Assembly (NCBI RefSeq): GCF_000308815.1
Contig: NZ_BAFX01000005.1
Coordinates: 56,476-120,475, forward strand
Length of the DNA: 64,000 nucleotides
Origin: Nocardia concava NBRC 100430
Lineage (GTDB): Bacteria; Actinomycetota; Actinomycetes; Mycobacteriales; Mycobacteriaceae
Reading direction: 5' to 3'
The notes under the pieces: generated by a model
Seen by the model: the letters and a program-made list of their open reading frames with translations, nothing else
Databases searched by the model: none
What the model was told of the DNA's origin: nothing
Shown here: positions 62,646 to 64,000 of the stretch, in pieces
How the letters are laid out: every line of letters starts with the position of its first letter
Position numbering within the stretch: the stretch's first letter is position 1
Position numbers and translations under genes: made by a program

Positions 62646-63320
62646 TTATCGGGCCCGGCGAGCCAGCCGCTCCGAGTCGGAGATGAGCACGCTCTTGCCC
62701 TCGAGTCGCAGCCAGCCGCGGTGCGCGAAGTCGGCGAGCGCCTTGTTCACGGTCTCGCGGGAGGCGCCGACCAGCTGGGCGATCTCCTCCTGGGTCAGGT
62801 CGTGGGTCACGCGCAGCGCGCCCGCTTCCTGGGTGCCGAAGCGCTGGGCCAGCTGCAGCAGCGCCTTGGCAACGCGACCCGGAACGTCGGTGAAGATCAG
62901 GTCGGCCAGGTTGTTGTTGGTGCGGCGCAGGCGGCGGGCGAGGACCCGCAGCAGCTGCTCGGCGATCTCCGGCCGCTGGTCGATCCACGCCTTGAGGGCG
63001 TCCCGGTCCATGGTGACCGCTCTGACCTCGGTGACGGTGGTGGCCGTCGAGGTGCGCGGACCCGGGTCGAAGATCGACAGCTCGCCGAACATGTCCGACG
63101 GACCCATGATGGTCAGCAGGTTCTCGCGACCATCGGGGGAACGGCGGCCGATCTTCACCTTGCCGGAGGTGATGATGTACAACCGATCACCGGGCTCGCC
63201 CTCGTTGAAGATGACGTGGCCGCGCGGGAAGTCAACGGGCTGCAGCTGTTTGGCGAGAGCCGCCACCGCGGTGGGCTCTACGCCTTGGAAGATGCCTGCT
63301 CTGGCGAGGGCCTCGTCCAC
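62646..63320 (-). CDS. crp: cAMP receptor protein Crp/Fnr family
   Basis: The 224-residue protein from GTG 63320 (AAGGAG upstream) has the cyclic-nucleotide domain with the phosphate-binding cassette [19 protein letters not shown] near 82 and the [28 protein letters not shown] near 175. It resembles the M. tuberculosis Rv3676 global regulator. It binds DNA at TGTGA-N6-TCACA-type sites. The gene is minus strand in this window, next to the small membrane protein as in mycobacteria. Confidence 0.95.
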   Translation of the reverse strand: MDEALARAGIFQGVEPTAVAALAKQLQPVDFPRGHVIFNEGEPGDRLYIITSGKVKIGRRSPDGRENLLTIMGPSDMFGELSIFDPGPRTSTATTVTEVRAVTMDRDALKAWIDQRPEIAEQLLRVLARRLRRTNNNLADLIFTDVPGRVAKALLQLAQRFGTQEAGALRVTHDLTQEEIAQLVGASRETVNKALADFAHRGWLRLEGKSVLISDSERLARRAR

Positions 63321-63535
63321 GAATGTGCTCCTTATGGGAAATGGCTCTGTCCTGGACCGAAACGACTCGGCCGACAGTGCAGTCTACTTTGCAATACCGC
63401 CGGGTAGTGATAGACACCACGCGCCGAGCTCATTCTCGAACACACGTAGCCCCAGTACGCGACACGCAACGACGGTTTCGCGACACGCTTCCCTACGAAT
63501 CTACGACACGCCGTGAGACGGGCGTCATGAAGATC
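63321..63535. other. Upstream region of crp, no gene recognised
   Basis: About 215 bases of the crp promoter side. It is less GC-rich than its surroundings. AGTGATAGACACCACG at 63406 only loosely resembles a CRP site. No other feature was identified. Confidence 0.5.
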
Positions 63536-63573
63536 GTAAAAAGTGGTCCGGGGCCGAAAGCCACCGGACCACT
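63536..63573 (-). terminator. U-tract terminator of the small membrane protein gene
   Basis: AGTGGTCCGG pairs with CCGGACCACT; on the minus strand it is followed by TTTTTAC, a classical intrinsic terminator 21 bases after the stop. Confidence 0.85.
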
Positions 63574-63593
63574 CGACCATCGACCCGGGCGGG

Positions 63594-63836
63594 TCAGCTG
63601 GCCTGTGCGACGTCCATTCCCTTGGCCGCCGGCCGGGCGCGTCGCGGACGCGCCGCCGCGGCGGGCAGACCCAGCTTGGTCAGATCGCTGACCTCGGCAT
63701 TCGTGGCTCGATCGAGGTACTGCTGGACTTCGGGGTCGGGTTCGAGGAGTTTGCGAAGTCGATTCTCGACCCGTTCCATCACCAACGCGAACAGCATCAG
63801 CGCTATCGGAAACAGCACCACAGCGAGTCCTTGCAT
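63594..63836 (-). CDS. Small membrane protein (Rv3675-like)
   Basis: The 80-residue protein from ATG 63836 has one N-terminal transmembrane helix (LAVVLFPIALMLFALVM), then an amphipathic acidic/basic segment (ENRLRKLLEPDPEVQQYLD) and an Ala/Pro/Arg-rich tail. TTTACT-like sequence seven bases upstream suggests a leaderless transcript. Position beside crp agrees with the mycobacterial order. Function unknown. Confidence 0.82.
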   Translation of the reverse strand: MQGLAVVLFPIALMLFALVMERVENRLRKLLEPDPEVQQYLDRATNAEVSDLTKLGLPAAAARPRRARPAAKGMDVAQAS

Positions 63837-63916
63837 AGGCAGCAGTAAACACGCCGAAGGTCTCAGATGGAACACGGCGGGTACCAGAGCCCGGTTGTGG
63901 GCCAGGAGTGGTTCCG

Positions 63917-63922
63917 TAAGGT
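63917..63922 (+). promoter_or_regulatory. -10 box of the right-edge gene
   Basis: TAAGGT lies six bases before GTG 63929, giving a leaderless transcript. Confidence 0.45.
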
Positions 63923-63928
63923 GGACGC

Positions 63929-64000
63929 GTGCGTGTCTCTGAAACCAATGCGGCCGTGAGCGGGCAAGACCCGGATAATTCGGGCGTGCTCGCCGGTGTT
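63929..64000 (+). CDS. Partial gene at right edge, possibly endonuclease III (nth)
   Basis: A frame opens at GTG 63929 and reads to the window end (MRVSETNAAVSGQDPDNSGV). Only a 24-residue, disordered-looking N-terminus is visible, so identity rests on synteny: in mycobacteria nth (Rv3674c) is the gene beyond the small membrane protein next to crp, in the matching orientation. The nth N-terminal extension is variable, so this is tentative. Confidence 0.45.
   Translation, partial: MRVSETNAAVSGQDPDNSGVLAGV

Noticed and set aside
63401..63422. CRP autoregulation site upstream of crp
   Set aside because: AGTGATAGACACCACG misses too many consensus bases to claim.

Overview
The window is about 68-70% GC chromosomal DNA from a mycolic-acid actinomycete, most likely a Nocardia or close relative. 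The main reason is the right end: read leftwards from 64 kb, the gene order nth?, small membrane protein, crp, metallo-beta-lactamase hydrolase, RidA, DUF4177, two ArsA-type ATPases, whiB4, ponA2, metallophosphoesterase is the order I recall for Mycobacterium tuberculosis Rv3674c to Rv3683. Genes are dense, usually start ATG or GTG, often overlap as ATGA, and many lack a ribosome binding site but have a TAnnnT hexamer 6-7 bases before the start (leaderless transcripts). I saw no insertion sequence, prophage or CRISPR array.

Layout. 0-5 kb: a partial secreted serine hydrolase, then a three-gene overlapping operon of an AAA+ ATPase with N-terminal TPRs and two membrane-anchored TPR proteins (no known system recognised). 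5-13 kb: catalase, a MerR regulator, TetR/SDR and TetR/MFS divergent pairs with visible palindromic operators, an LtrA-like membrane protein and another TetR. 13-17.5 kb: a gene-free stretch with two hairpins with C-rich loops (candidate 6C small RNA), then a MFS-lutA-lutB-lutC lactate-oxidation operon. 17.5-20 kb: a secreted SGNH/PKD protein and an F420-type oxidoreductase.

20-48.7 kb is a steroid/lipid-type catabolic island interrupted by an oxidative/HNH segment (26-31 kb). It holds a GMC oxidoreductase, CYP125, glutathione peroxidase, CYP51 with its TetR neighbour, a six-gene minus-strand operon (aldehyde dehydrogenase, SDR, hydroxyisobutyrate-dehydrogenase-like, carboxymuconolactone-decarboxylase-like, KstD-like flavoprotein, F420-type oxidoreductase) and a divergent plus-strand operon (CYP123, SDR, 3Fe-4S ferredoxin, NTF2-like protein, an unknown 417-residue protein, FadD, acetoacetate-decarboxylase-like, SDR, ABC exporter), followed by an enoyl-CoA hydratase and a gabD2-like dehydrogenase. 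Two operator families connect the separated pieces: KstR-type boxes (TnnAACnnGTTnnA) near 22.0, 22.1, 22.2, 36.9, 42.8 and 47.0 kb, and a GACACnTGTC palindrome in front of cyp51, the TetR gene and both sides of the aldehyde dehydrogenase/CYP123 divergent promoter. My reading is that the cyp51-tetR pair and the 31-44 kb operons form one regulon that also responds to a KstR-like sterol regulator encoded elsewhere.

48.7-55.5 kb: a PEBP-like lipoprotein and divergent MmyB-type regulator sharing a perfect palindrome, a cation/proton antiporter, tRNA-Pro(CGG) with a strong terminator, two paralogous single-pass membrane proteins, a metallophosphoesterase and a YqeY protein. 55.5-64 kb: the conserved ponA2-whiB4-arsA-arsA-DUF4177-ridA-MBL-crp block, with a CRP-like site in front of whiB4 and a triple 16-bp tandem repeat at the 3' end of ponA2.
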